Assembly (NCBI GenBank): GCA_902475245.1
Contig: CABRYP010000002.1
Location: 1-64,000 of the forward strand
Origin: an uncultured Collinsella sp.
GTDB taxonomy: Bacteria > Actinomycetota > Coriobacteriia > Coriobacteriales > Coriobacteriaceae
Direction: 5' to 3'
Length of the DNA stretch: 64,000 bases
Shown here: positions 25,078 to 33,012 of the stretch, one piece after another
Layout of the letters: each line of letters starts with the position of its first letter
Position numbering within the stretch: the stretch's first letter is position 1
The notes under the pieces: generated by a model
What the model was told of the DNA's origin: nothing
Database searches by the model: none
Seen by the model: only the letters and a program-made list of their open reading frames with translations
Made by a program: the position numbers and the translations under genes

Positions 25078-26016
25078 TTATCCGCGTAAGAAAGCGTATG
25101 CGCTGGTAGCCGCTATGGCTCCGTCCGAAACGGCGGTCACAACTTGACGTAAACGCTTGGAGCGGATATCGCCGGCAGCAAATAAGCCAGGCGTGCGGGT
25201 GGCCATCGATTCGTCGGTCACAATACCGCCGTCGGGCGCCAGATCTACCAGATACTCTACAAGCTCAGTATGGGGCTGCGTGCCAGCAAAGACAAAAATG
25301 CCAAACGAACCAGGATCAAAGGACTCAGAATAAGTGCCACCCGTAGCGTTGTCCTTAAAGGTGATAGTCGTGGGCATGGCCTCGCCCGAAAGTTCCACAA
25401 TACTAGTTTGGTACCTAACTGAAATATTATCTTTTGCGAGCACCTTTTGAACTACGCCATCGGGAGCACGGAACTGATCGCGGCGCAAGACGATGCTCAC
25501 GCTGCTGGCGATTTCTGACAAGAACAGGGCTTCCTCGCAGGCAGCATTACCGCCACCGATGACAAAGACCTGTTTACCGCGAAAGAACATGCCATCGCAC
25601 GTCGCGCAATAAGAAACGCCACGACCGCGATACGTATCCTCGCCAACAAAACCAGCAGATCGCGGCGTGGCACCCATGCAAGCGATAACGCTCGAGGCCA
25701 GCGTATCGCCCATATCGTGATGCACCGTAAACAGCGCCACATCCGCATCGTAATCGATACCCGCAACCATGCTCCATGCAACCTGTGCTCCCAGGCCCTC
25801 TGCATGTTGCTGAAACCGCTCGCCGAGTTCGGCGCCACTCAAGAGCGGAATGCCCGGATAGTTCTCGACCTCATTGGTTGTGGCGATCTGTCCTCCCGAC
25901 ATACCTTGCTCAATCACGGTCGTCGTTAGGTTGGCGCGCGCCGCGTAAATGGCTGCAGCATAGCCCGCAGGCCCGCCGCCGATAATCGCAACATCGATCG
26001 GCTGATGAGTAGTCAT
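25078..26016 (-). CDS. trxB: Thioredoxin reductase (NADPH)
   Basis: 312 residues from the ATG at 26016, which has AGGAGGT upstream; the longer open frame overlaps the divergent gene and is not used. The FAD motif GGGPAGYAAA, the redox pair CATC (Cys137, Cys140), the NADPH motif GGGNAACEEA and the C-terminal GLFAAGD FAD motif are present. It reduces thioredoxin with NADPH. No thioredoxin gene is adjacent. It is divergent from the glycosyltransferase gene with 117 nt between starts. Confidence 0.94.
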   Translation of the reverse strand: MTTHQPIDVAIIGGGPAGYAAAIYAARANLTTTVIEQGMSGGQIATTNEVENYPGIPLLSGAELGERFQQHAEGLGAQVAWSMVAGIDYDADVALFTVHHDMGDTLASSVIACMGATPRSAGFVGEDTYRGRGVSYCATCDGMFFRGKQVFVIGGGNAACEEALFLSEIASSVSIVLRRDQFRAPDGVVQKVLAKDNISVRYQTSIVELSGEAMPTTITFKDNATGGTYSESFDPGSFGIFVFAGTQPHTELVEYLVDLAPDGGIVTDESMATRTPGLFAAGDIRSKRLRQVVTAVSDGAIAATSAYAFLRG

Positions 26017-26133
26017 GAAAAGACCTCCTGTCGAAAGATTGGCGTTCTTTGCGCTCATACCCAAATTTATGCGAACGTGACACTCATGCACTACAATGAT
26101 TCTCTGTGAAACAAAGATGAAGGGGAGATATCG

Positions 26134-27435
26134 ATGGATCAGACGCAGACGAGCGATGACGCTCCCCTGCTCACGCACAGCACTCCCCAATCGGGACAAA
26201 CCACGCTCTTGGCTCAGCAAAAACCTCTCGTGACTATCGTGCACGCCTCGGTCGGCTCGGGCCACAAGGCCGCCGCAAATGCGATTGCGCAGGCATTCGA
26301 CCACATCCGCGGCACCAATGGCATCCCAGAGGATGTTGAGATTGAAGTGCTCGATATCCTTGATTTTGGACGCATAAAATTCGACGGCAACAAAACGGCC
26401 GCCTCGTTTACCGGCGTCACGCGCCCAATCTATGACTTGACCTGGCGTTATACCCTTACCGGACACCTGCTTTGGGGCGGTGGCACGGCATGGTCGCGCA
26501 TCATGTTCCCCGCATTTAACGATTACGTTCGAACTCGCAGGCCCATTGCCGTGGTAGCCACACATATCACGGCAGCCAACGTCGCCGTCGGCGCGCGCGT
26601 CATTACGGGCATCGACTATCCCGTCATTTGCGTACCGACCGATTACGAAGTCGAGGGTTGGTGGCCCCATAAGGACACCGACCTGTTCTGCGTGGCAAAC
26701 GAGTTTATGGCCGAAACACTCCGACCCCGTAAGGTTCCCGAGGCAAAGATCCGCATTACGGGCATCCCCATTCGCGCCGGGTTTGATACGGACTACAACC
26801 GCGAGGAAGAACTCGAGAAGTTCAATCTCCCCACCGACAAGACCATTGTGTTGGTGATGGCAGGCGCTAGTTTGCCTCAACCGTACGTTCGCTTTCGCGC
26901 GGAGATGGACCGCACCCTACCCTTCCTGCGCAGTTTCGAGGACATGCACTTTGTCTTTTTGCCGGGCAAGGATGCCGAATATGCCACCCGCCTCAAAACG
27001 CTCTTCGACGCCATGAAACTCGAGAACGTCACGGTTCTTGACTATGTCGATGACATGGCAGCGCTCATGCACGGCTGCGACCTGGCAATTCTCAAATCGG
27101 GCGGACTCACTGTTACCGAATGCCTGTGCGCACACCTGCCGATGATTCTACTGGGCAAGTCCTATGGCCAGGAAAAGGCCAACACCACCATGCTCACCGG
27201 CATGGGTGCCAGCATGCATGTCACCACCGCACGCGAGCTCATCGTGACGCTTCGCCATCTCCACGATCATCCCGAGTCGCTCAAGGCGCTACTCATTAAC
27301 GGCGAAGTGCTGCGCCGTCCACGCGCAGCCGAGGATATCGCCATCGCAACCATGGAACTTGCAGGCAAGCCCCAAAAGCGCAAACGAGCCTTCTGCCGCT
27401 TCTACTGGGGCGGAAAACCTGCGCATATCCGCTAG
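26134..27435 (+). CDS. Processive diacylglycerol glycosyltransferase-like protein (MGDG synthase/GT28 family)
   Basis: 433 residues. A polar N-terminal extension (~1-30) precedes the MGDG-synthase N-domain (IVHASVGSGHKAAANAI). The C-terminal GT28 domain has the sugar-nucleotide-binding ILKSGGLTVTECL motif. The closest recognised type is UgtP/YpfP, which adds glucose from UDP-glucose to diacylglycerol to make glycolipid anchors. MurG-like activity is less likely, because of the N-domain. GGGGAG lies upstream of the ATG. It is monocistronic and is followed by hairpin repeats. Confidence 0.85.
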   Translation: MDQTQTSDDAPLLTHSTPQSGQTTLLAQQKPLVTIVHASVGSGHKAAANAIAQAFDHIRGTNGIPEDVEIEVLDILDFGRIKFDGNKTAASFTGVTRPIYDLTWRYTLTGHLLWGGGTAWSRIMFPAFNDYVRTRRPIAVVATHITAANVAVGARVITGIDYPVICVPTDYEVEGWWPHKDTDLFCVANEFMAETLRPRKVPEAKIRITGIPIRAGFDTDYNREEELEKFNLPTDKTIVLVMAGASLPQPYVRFRAEMDRTLPFLRSFEDMHFVFLPGKDAEYATRLKTLFDAMKLENVTVLDYVDDMAALMHGCDLAILKSGGLTVTECLCAHLPMILLGKSYGQEKANTTMLTGMGASMHVTTARELIVTLRHLHDHPESLKALLINGEVLRRPRAAEDIAIATMELAGKPQKRKRAFCRFYWGGKPAHIR

Positions 27436-27460
27436 CCGAAAGTTCGCTGCTCGGCGGGAG

Positions 27461-27500
27461 CCGCCCATATATCATTCCATGCTCAAACATTCTCGCGGGG
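27461..27500. repeat. Family A hairpin element, partial (left half only)
   Basis: Shares ATATCATTCCATG and GCTCAAACATTCTCGC with the full unit at 27514-27616, but has no matching right arm; the sequence diverges after CTCGC. Confidence 0.6.
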
Positions 27501-27513
27501 CGCTCGCATCCCT

Positions 27514-27616
27514 CCCGCCCACCTCTCACACATATCATTCCATGCTCAAACATTCTCGCTTCGCTTCGCTCGCTGCGAAACTGCGCGTGGAACGATATGT
27601 GTGAGAGGTGGGCGGG
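27514..27616. repeat. Family A hairpin element, full unit 1
   Basis: Two 30-nt arms (27514-27543 and 27587-27616) are reverse complements at 28 of 30 positions and enclose a 43-nt core. The core begins GCTCAAACATTCTCGC and ends GCGAAACTGCGC. The outer ~20 bp of the stem differ from the other units, while the core and the innermost stem are shared. Confidence 0.8.
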
Positions 27617-27656
27617 CGTCTACTCGCTTGAAAACAATAATCAATCTTTCTGATAT

Positions 27657-27695
27657 GCAGATGCGACAAAGGATCAATCCCCTTGCCGCATCTGC
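27657..27695. terminator. Probable hairpin terminator between convergent genes
   Basis: A 9-bp stem GCAGATGCG/CGCATCTGC extended by an imperfect inner stem. It is located between the glycosyltransferase (+) and dut (-) genes. There is no strong T-run on either strand, so termination is only inferred. Confidence 0.45.
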
Positions 27696-27774
27696 TAACT
27701 GCAATTAATTACTTTGGTTCACCTTTGCAGCTTCTAATATGAGGATCCGGCGCAGCTTGTAGTGCGTAAACGCA

Positions 27775-27878
27775 GCTGACCGGCCCGACCCGCCTATATA
27801 TCGTCCCACGCGCAGTTTCGCAGCGAAGCGAGAATGTTTGAGCATGGGATGATATATAGGCGGGTCGGGCCGGTCAGC
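27775..27878. repeat. Family A hairpin element, full unit 2 (inverted)
   Basis: The arms 27775-27811 and 27842-27878 match at 35 of 37 positions. The 30-nt core is the reverse complement of the unit 1 core with a short deletion. Near the core, a stem base pair that is T-A in unit 1 is C-G here, so both sides changed together. Confidence 0.8.
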
Positions 27879-27895
27879 GGACAGTACGTAAACGA

Positions 27896-28339
27896 CTAGG
27901 ATACGCCACTGGAGCCGAAGCCTCCGTTGCCTCGGTCGGTTTTGTCTAGTTCTTCTACTTCTACGAGATTGACCGTGGGGACTTCTTGGATGACGAGTTG
28001 GGCGATGCGGTCGCCTTTGTTGATCTGGATATTGTTGGTGGGATCCAGGTTGATGAGGATGACCTTAAGTTCTCCTCGATAGTGGGCGTCGATGAGACCG
28101 GGCGTGTTGACTATAGACAGGCCCTGCTTAATGGCTAGACCGCTGCGGGGCTGGACAAAGCCGGCGTAGCCATCGGGCAGCGCAATGGCCAAGCCAGTGG
28201 AGACCAAGCGGCGCTCAAAGGGCTTGAGGGTGCAGTCTTCGTTGGCACGGAGGTCAAGGCCGGCATCCGTGGGATGTGCGTATTTGGGAAGCTCGACCGT
28301 GGGATCGAGACGCTTAATGTTAACGGTAATGTTGGACAT
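27896..28339 (-). CDS. dut: dUTP diphosphatase
   Basis: 147 residues, a trimeric-type dUTPase. All five motifs are visible: DAGLDL, PRSGLA, NTPGLIDAHYRGEL (uracil pocket and catalytic Asp), RIAQLV and the flexible C-terminal GNGGFGSSG. It hydrolyses dUTP to dUMP, which keeps uracil out of DNA and feeds dTMP synthesis. It starts 4 nt after the nrdR stop, so the two form an operon. Confidence 0.96.
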   Translation of the reverse strand: MSNITVNIKRLDPTVELPKYAHPTDAGLDLRANEDCTLKPFERRLVSTGLAIALPDGYAGFVQPRSGLAIKQGLSIVNTPGLIDAHYRGELKVILINLDPTNNIQINKGDRIAQLVIQEVPTVNLVEVEELDKTDRGNGGFGSSGVS

Positions 28340-28343
28340 GAAA

Positions 28344-28787
28344 TCACCTTAGCTTGTCGAGCTCTTGCAAAAACTCGTCGACGTCTTTGAAATCGCGATA
28401 GACCGAGGCAAAGCGAATGTAGGCCACCTTGTCGATCTTGGCCAGGCGCTTGAGCACCATATCGCCCAGTTCGTGGGACGTAACAGCCGTCAGCGTACGC
28501 GAACGCAACTCCACCTCGATATCATCGATGATCTCGTTGAGCTTTTTCGTGTCGATATCGCGCTTAATCGTGGCGCGCATCAGGCCGACCAGCAGCTTGT
28601 TGCGATCGAACCGCTGCTTAGACCCGTCGGATTTGATAACCTCGATGGGATCTTCGCAGCGCTCGAACGTCGTAAAACGATAATTGCACGAACAGCATTC
28701 GCGACGACGCTTGATAGTGTTGTTCGACTCCTGCATGCGGGAATCGACAACGCGGGTATGTGCCTTGCCGCATTTGGGACAGCGCAT
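28344..28787 (-). CDS. nrdR: Transcriptional repressor NrdR
   Basis: 147 residues, the usual length. The N-terminal zinc ribbon has CPKCG and the second pair CCSCNYRFTTFE. An ATP-cone follows (VIKSDGSKQRFDRNKL). NrdR senses ATP/dATP and represses ribonucleotide reductase genes. The start has AGGAGGAGG upstream. It is grouped with dut and the SOS genes lysM and lexA, as in many actinobacteria. Confidence 0.96.
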   Translation of the reverse strand: MRCPKCGKAHTRVVDSRMQESNNTIKRRRECCSCNYRFTTFERCEDPIEVIKSDGSKQRFDRNKLLVGLMRATIKRDIDTKKLNEIIDDIEVELRSRTLTAVTSHELGDMVLKRLAKIDKVAYIRFASVYRDFKDVDEFLQELDKLR

Positions 28788-28838
28788 GGTACCTCCTCCT
28801 AAACGATAACAAGGGTACCATGCGACCGAGCGGAAATC

Positions 28839-29288
28839 TTACGAACGAGCCGGAACTTTCAGAACTGCACCGGCATCAAGGGAGCCGCGATCGAGGTGAT
28901 TGACACTACGAATCATGTCGGAAGTCTCCTGCGTGGAAAGGCCATCGATGGGATGCTCCTGGGCAAGCGACCATAGGGAATCGCCGGACTGCACACGAAC
29001 CGTCTCGTAGGTGACGTTGGCTACGGAATCGGCATACGATGCTTGACGAGCAGAAAAAACTGACGTGGCGAGCACAAAGAACAGGGTAATTGCTACAGCA
29101 ACAGCAACAATCGTCGAAGCCTTCAGGGCAACAGGAGCCGAAGCAGCGGCTGCACGCTGGGTGCGAACAGGTTTAGTGGCCACGGCCTGAAAATGAGAGC
29201 GTCCACCCTTCACGACCGTGAAGGCAGGCGAGGCAGGCGCCTCGAGCTTAAGGGCAAGGTTTCCCTGGACCATATCCGCTGCGTTCAT
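28839..29288 (-). CDS. LysM protein, probable SOS-induced cell-division suppressor (YneA/DivS-like)
   Basis: 149 residues. A basic cytoplasmic N-terminus (~1-55), one membrane helix (~58-80) and a C-terminal LysM domain (VRVQSGDSLWSLA to VLKVP). The architecture and the position divergent from lexA match B. subtilis YneA and corynebacterial DivS, which block septation during DNA damage. The promoter (29378-29406) has a LexA box in its spacer, so SOS control is directly supported by sequence. The division-inhibitor role is inferred. Confidence 0.8.
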   Translation of the reverse strand: MNAADMVQGNLALKLEAPASPAFTVVKGGRSHFQAVATKPVRTQRAAAASAPVALKASTIVAVAVAITLFFVLATSVFSARQASYADSVANVTYETVRVQSGDSLWSLAQEHPIDGLSTQETSDMIRSVNHLDRGSLDAGAVLKVPARS

Positions 29289-29358
29289 TCTGTTCCCCTC
29301 TCGTTTGTTTTGACGAGAACTGTTTTATCAAGCCGCGGGGACAAAAAAGTCTAGCGCG

Positions 29359-29372
29359 GGAACGAGTGTTCG
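29359..29372. promoter_or_regulatory. LexA box 1 (lysM-lexA intergenic region)
   Basis: GGAACGAGTGTTCG matches CGAAC-N4-GTTCG at all but the first base. It lies just downstream of the lysM -10 and blocks transcription toward lysM. Confidence 0.8.
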
Positions 29373-29377
29373 GTTAT

Positions 29378-29406
29378 TATTATCTTCGAACAGTTGTTCC
29401 TGTCAA
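29378..29406 (-). promoter_or_regulatory. Promoter of the lysM gene
   Basis: On the minus strand -35 TTGACA (29401-29406, perfect) and -10 ATAATA (29378-29383) are separated by 17 nt; GATAAT with 16 nt is also possible. The spacer is almost entirely LexA box 2. Confidence 0.85.
29387..29400. promoter_or_regulatory. LexA box 2
   Basis: CGAACAGTTGTTCC, 13 of 14 with a free N4, inside the lysM promoter spacer. Confidence 0.85.
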
Positions 29407-29414
29407 GCAATAAT

Positions 29415-29428
29415 AGAACATTTGTTTG
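29415..29428. promoter_or_regulatory. LexA box 3, closest to lexA
   Basis: AGAACATTTGTTTG, a weaker match (one mismatch in each half), 24 nt upstream of the lexA start codon. Presumably it is used for lexA autorepression. Confidence 0.65.
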
Positions 29429-29451
29429 GTATGGGTAGAGAGGAATCCCTG

Positions 29452-30096
29452 ATGGCTCGCAAAATTACCAAGCGTCAGCAGCAAATTTACGACTTCATCA
29501 AGGAATATCAGCAGGAAAAGGGCTATCCGCCCAGTGTGCGCGAGATGGCTTCGGCTGTGGGCCTTTCCTCCCCTAGCACCGTACATGCGCATCTCTCCGC
29601 ACTCGAAGCGCGAGGCTTGCTCAAGCGTGACGCCACCAAGCCTCGCGCCCTCGAGCTCTTTGACGAGGACGGATCTTCCGTATCCATCTCAAAGTCCGAT
29701 GAGCCCACGGCGCCTCGCGGCACCGTATCGCTGCCTCTCGTAGGCCGTGTCGCTGCAGGGATTCCTATTCTTGCCGAGCAGAATATCGAGGACACCTTTA
29801 CCATCCCAACCGAGATCGCAACGGACCAGGGGTCCTTTATCCTCGAGGTCCACGGCAATTCGATGATTAACGTCGGTATCTATAACGGCGACTACATCAT
29901 CGTCCGCGAGCAGAAGAGCGCCATGAATGGCGAGATTGTCGTGGCCATGATCGATGGTTCCGCAACAGTCAAAACGTTCTATAAGGAACAGGGACGCGTT
30001 CGCCTGCAGCCCGAAAACGACACTATGGAGCCTATCTATGCGACAAATCCCACAATCCTGGGCAAGGTCGTCGGCTTGATGCGCCGGCTCTCGTAA
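29452..30096 (+). CDS. lexA: SOS transcriptional repressor LexA
   Basis: 214 residues from the ATG at 29452, with GAGAGGAA upstream; the in-frame ATG at 29422 lies on LexA box 3 and is unlikely. The winged-helix DNA-binding domain (1-70) is followed by an acidic linker and the S24 protease domain. The self-cleavage site Ala102-Gly103, catalytic Ser137 (HGNSM) and Lys174 (ATVKTF) are all intact. It represses SOS genes until RecA stimulates its autocleavage. Confidence 0.97.
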   Translation: MARKITKRQQQIYDFIKEYQQEKGYPPSVREMASAVGLSSPSTVHAHLSALEARGLLKRDATKPRALELFDEDGSSVSISKSDEPTAPRGTVSLPLVGRVAAGIPILAEQNIEDTFTIPTEIATDQGSFILEVHGNSMINVGIYNGDYIIVREQKSAMNGEIVVAMIDGSATVKTFYKEQGRVRLQPENDTMEPIYATNPTILGKVVGLMRRLS

Positions 30097-30140
30097 TACA
30101 AAAACGCATCACGGTCTTTGATACCATTCGCGGGTTTACC

Positions 30141-30800
30141 ATGCTGTCGATGGCGGGATTTCATGCCTGCTACGACCTTGCCTACCTATATGGTTGGAAG
30201 ATGCCCTGGTTTACCCAGACCATCTTCCAAGACATCTGGCGCGCCAGCATCAGTTGGGTATTTTTGTTTATTGCCGGCTGGATGTGCACTCTCTCGCGCA
30301 ACAACATCAAGCGTGCCGCCAAATATGCCGTTGCCACTTTAATTGTATGGGTCGCAACGACGCTCGTCTCGGTCGATGACTCGGTGAACTTCGGCATCAT
30401 TTTCTGCATGGCGGCATGCACAGCCATTGTTGCACTCGCGCGCCCGGCTCTCGATAGGTTGCCGGCGGTATGGGGTATATCGATTTGCCTCATACTCTTT
30501 GCCTGTACCTGGAGCATTCCTAAAGCGGTCTACCCTATCCCCTATCTAGCTTGGCTGGGTTTCCCAAGTCCAGACTTCGTCTCCGGTGATTACTATCCGC
30601 TCATACCATTCTTATTTATGTACCTCACAGGCTTCTTTGCCGCCCGCACGGTACAAAAAGCAAACCGTAAAGCGCCAGCATGGGCCTATGAAAATCCCAT
30701 CCCGGCGCTCGCAAGCCTCGGACGCCATGCACTGCCGTTCTACCTGCTTCATCAACCGGTTATCTTGGGTGTACTGGAGCTGATTTATTCCGTTCGGTAA
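30141..30800 (+). CDS. DUF1624-like membrane protein (heparan-alpha-glucosaminide N-acetyltransferase domain)
   Basis: At least 219 residues. Six or more membrane helices; the GFHACYDLAYLYG segment carries the conserved histidine of this acyltransferase-like family. The family's expected N-terminus is encoded in frame upstream of the ATG at 30141 (codons reading KRITVFDTIRGFT), back to about 30096, but no ATG, GTG or TTG opens that part. The real start may therefore be non-standard, or the first helix is shortened. It begins right after lexA and its end overlaps the hflX end by 16 nt. Confidence 0.65.
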   Translation: MLSMAGFHACYDLAYLYGWKMPWFTQTIFQDIWRASISWVFLFIAGWMCTLSRNNIKRAAKYAVATLIVWVATTLVSVDDSVNFGIIFCMAACTAIVALARPALDRLPAVWGISICLILFACTWSIPKAVYPIPYLAWLGFPSPDFVSGDYYPLIPFLFMYLTGFFAARTVQKANRKAPAWAYENPIPALASLGRHALPFYLLHQPVILGVLELIYSVR

Positions 30801-32074
30801 CGCTCAAGACGTGGTGCGATACGGTCCGGAAGCTTTGCCACAATACGAACGCCGTCCTCGAGGTATTCCTCGTGCAGAAGGGTTCCCTGTTCGTGCACGA
30901 GCGTGATTAACGCGCCCTCTCGATACGGGATATCGGCCGAGAGCAACACGTCCGTGGCGGCCGCTTCACGAGCGATGCGGTCGACTAAGTCATCAAGACC
31001 CTCACCCGTCTGAGCCGAGAACAGCACCGCCTCGGGATAGCGCCGGCGAAAGCTCAAGCGATCGACGCTATCGAGCAGATCAATTTTATTGAACACGGTA
31101 AGCGTCAAGCGCTCACCGGCACCGATCTCGTCAAGGACACGATCAACCGCCTCAAGCTGACGCTCGTAATCCTCATCGGAAGCATCCACAACTTTAAGAA
31201 TCAAATCGGCGCCGAGCACCTCAGAAAGCGTAGATTTAAACGCGTCGACCAGGCCATGGGGCAGCTTTTGAATAAAGCCGACGGTATCGGTGATCGTCAT
31301 GCCACGGCCACCGGGCAAACGGTACGAGCGCGTTGTAGGATCGAGCGTGGCAAACAGCTTATCCTGCGAAAGTACCGTGGATCCCGTCAAACGATTAAGC
31401 AACGTCGACTTGCCGGCATTGGTGTAACCAGCCAGCGCCACGCGAAACGCCGGCGATTCAATACGGCTTTTCGATTGCACATCGCGACGTTGCTCAACCT
31501 GTTTCAGTTCGCGTCGAAGCGCCGCGATCTTATTGCGAATCAGGCGACGGTCGACCTCGAGCTGGCTTTCGCCCTGGCCAAAACGCGATCCAATGCCGCC
31601 ACGCGTCTGTTCCTTTGCAAGATGGCTCCACATACCTCGCAGACGAGGCAGCAGATACTGCAACTGTGCCAGCTGAACCTGTAAGCGGCCCTCACGCGTC
31701 TGGGCATGCAGGCCAAAGATATCCAAAATCAACGCCGTACGGTCAATAATCTTGACCGGTTCGCCCACGGCTTTCTCAAGATAGGACTGCTGTGAGGGCG
31801 TCAGGTCGTCGTCGAAGATAACAACATCCGCATCCATGCGATGCACCAAACCGCACAGCTCCTCGACCTTGCCGGAGCCGATAAACGATTTGGGATAGGG
31901 CTTGACTAGGCGCTGCGACAAGCGCGCCACGCATTGAGCACCAGCAGTGTGGGCCAGACGCTCAAGCTCATCGAGCGAACGGTCAAGCGGCCAGGCATTA
32001 TCGCGCCACTCAACACCAACCAAGATGGCGCGCTCGGGTTCAGGAGCCGTGGGGACCAAAGGGAAACGAGCCAT
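30785..32074 (-). CDS. hflX: Ribosome-splitting GTPase HflX
   Basis: 429 residues. The N-terminal HflX domain (PYPKSFIGSGKVEEL) precedes a glycine-rich linker with RGGIGSRFGQGE and the GTPase domain: G1 GYTNAGKST, DTVGFIQKLP and NKIDLL. A C-terminal domain follows. HflX dissociates stalled ribosomes, especially after stress. Its ATG overlaps the miaA stop by one base (TAATG), indicating coupled translation. Confidence 0.95.
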   Translation of the reverse strand: MARFPLVPTAPEPERAILVGVEWRDNAWPLDRSLDELERLAHTAGAQCVARLSQRLVKPYPKSFIGSGKVEELCGLVHRMDADVVIFDDDLTPSQQSYLEKAVGEPVKIIDRTALILDIFGLHAQTREGRLQVQLAQLQYLLPRLRGMWSHLAKEQTRGGIGSRFGQGESQLEVDRRLIRNKIAALRRELKQVEQRRDVQSKSRIESPAFRVALAGYTNAGKSTLLNRLTGSTVLSQDKLFATLDPTTRSYRLPGGRGMTITDTVGFIQKLPHGLVDAFKSTLSEVLGADLILKVVDASDEDYERQLEAVDRVLDEIGAGERLTLTVFNKIDLLDSVDRLSFRRRYPEAVLFSAQTGEGLDDLVDRIAREAAATDVLLSADIPYREGALITLVHEQGTLLHEEYLEDGVRIVAKLPDRIAPRLERYRTE

Positions 32075-33012
32075 TAGACAGCCTCGATGCGACGATAAAT
32101 ATCTTCGACGACCTCATCGATCGTGAAGTCATCCATATCGAACCACACAATACGATCGTCACGCTTAAACCAGGAAAGCTGGCGCTTGGCATAGCGACGG
32201 GAGCGAATCTTGATAAGCTCACGGGCCTCATCCATGGTAATAGCGCCACGCAAGGCATCAATAATCTCTTTGTAACCGATTGCCTGCATCGATGTGAGTG
32301 CATCACCCAAGCCCTGGTCCAAAAGGCCACGGACCTCATCAACCAGTCCCTGCTCAAACATAAGGTCGACTCGCAGGTTAATGCGCTCATAGAGCACTTC
32401 ACGGCTACGCGTCAGACCAAACCACAAGGCATGATAACGCTCGCGCGGGACGCTGAATTTCGACTTCTGCTCGGCATACGACACACCGTCATCATGCATC
32501 TCGAGCGCACGAATCACACGACGCACGTTATGGGGATGAATCACGGCAGCAGATTCCGGATCGCGCTCGGCAAGCAGGGCATGCAGCGCCTCCTCGCCAA
32601 TACGCTCGGCAAGTTCCTGATAGCCCGTGCGGCGTTCGTCCTTGAGTTCTCCCGAAGGAAAATCCATTTCATCGAGTGCAGCCTTGAGATACAGGCCCGT
32701 ACCGCCGCAAAAGACCGGAAGACGTTGCTCGCCAAGCAAACGCTCGATATGCGCCCGGGCATCCGTCTGATAGAGCGCAGCTGAATACGCGACGCCCGGA
32801 TCCACGATATCGACAAGGCGCAGGGGCACCGAGCACTCCTCGGGCATCATCTTGGCCGTACCGATGTCCATGCCACGATAGATTTGCATCGCGTCACAAG
32901 ACAACACTTCGGACGAAAGACGAGCGGCCAGGCGGTCGGCAACATCGCTTTTGCCGACCGCCGTCGGACCGACAATCGCTACGGCAGAAAGGCTTGCACC
33001 GGTGGAAATCAT
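32074..33012 (-). CDS. miaA: tRNA dimethylallyltransferase
   Basis: 312 residues from the ATG at 33012, which shares one base with the miaB stop (TAATG); an ATG 13 codons upstream lies inside miaB. P-loop GPTAVGKS, the DAMQIYRGMDIGTAK substrate motif, GGTGLYLKAAL and YAKRQLSWFK are present. It prenylates A37 of tRNAs, giving the substrate that MiaB then methylthiolates. Confidence 0.95.
   Translation of the reverse strand: MISTGASLSAVAIVGPTAVGKSDVADRLAARLSSEVLSCDAMQIYRGMDIGTAKMMPEECSVPLRLVDIVDPGVAYSAALYQTDARAHIERLLGEQRLPVFCGGTGLYLKAALDEMDFPSGELKDERRTGYQELAERIGEEALHALLAERDPESAAVIHPHNVRRVIRALEMHDDGVSYAEQKSKFSVPRERYHALWFGLTRSREVLYERINLRVDLMFEQGLVDEVRGLLDQGLGDALTSMQAIGYKEIIDALRGAITMDEARELIKIRSRRYAKRQLSWFKRDDRIVWFDMDDFTIDEVVEDIYRRIEAV

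Larger units (their letters stand above)
27436..27895. other. Gene-free region with family A hairpins between convergent genes
   Basis: No protein gene. It contains a partial family A unit (27461-27500), a full unit (27514-27616), an AT-richer interval with an ordinary hairpin (27657-27695), and an inverted full unit (27775-27878). The palindromes may also help separate transcription of the convergent flanking genes. Confidence 0.75.

Noticed and set aside
25078..26880. 600-residue version of trxB
   Set aside because: The N-terminal 288 residues would overlap the divergent glycosyltransferase gene. The ATG at 26016 has AGGAGGT and the correct FAD-binding start.
27461..27878. CRISPR array
   Set aside because: The repeats are few, inverted relative to each other and palindromic over 30-37 bp, with no regular spacers and no cas gene.
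30060..30141. Frameshift joining lexA to the DUF1624-like gene
   Set aside because: LexA ends at its normal length with an intact C-terminus; the two families are unrelated, so a start-codon problem is more likely than a frameshift.
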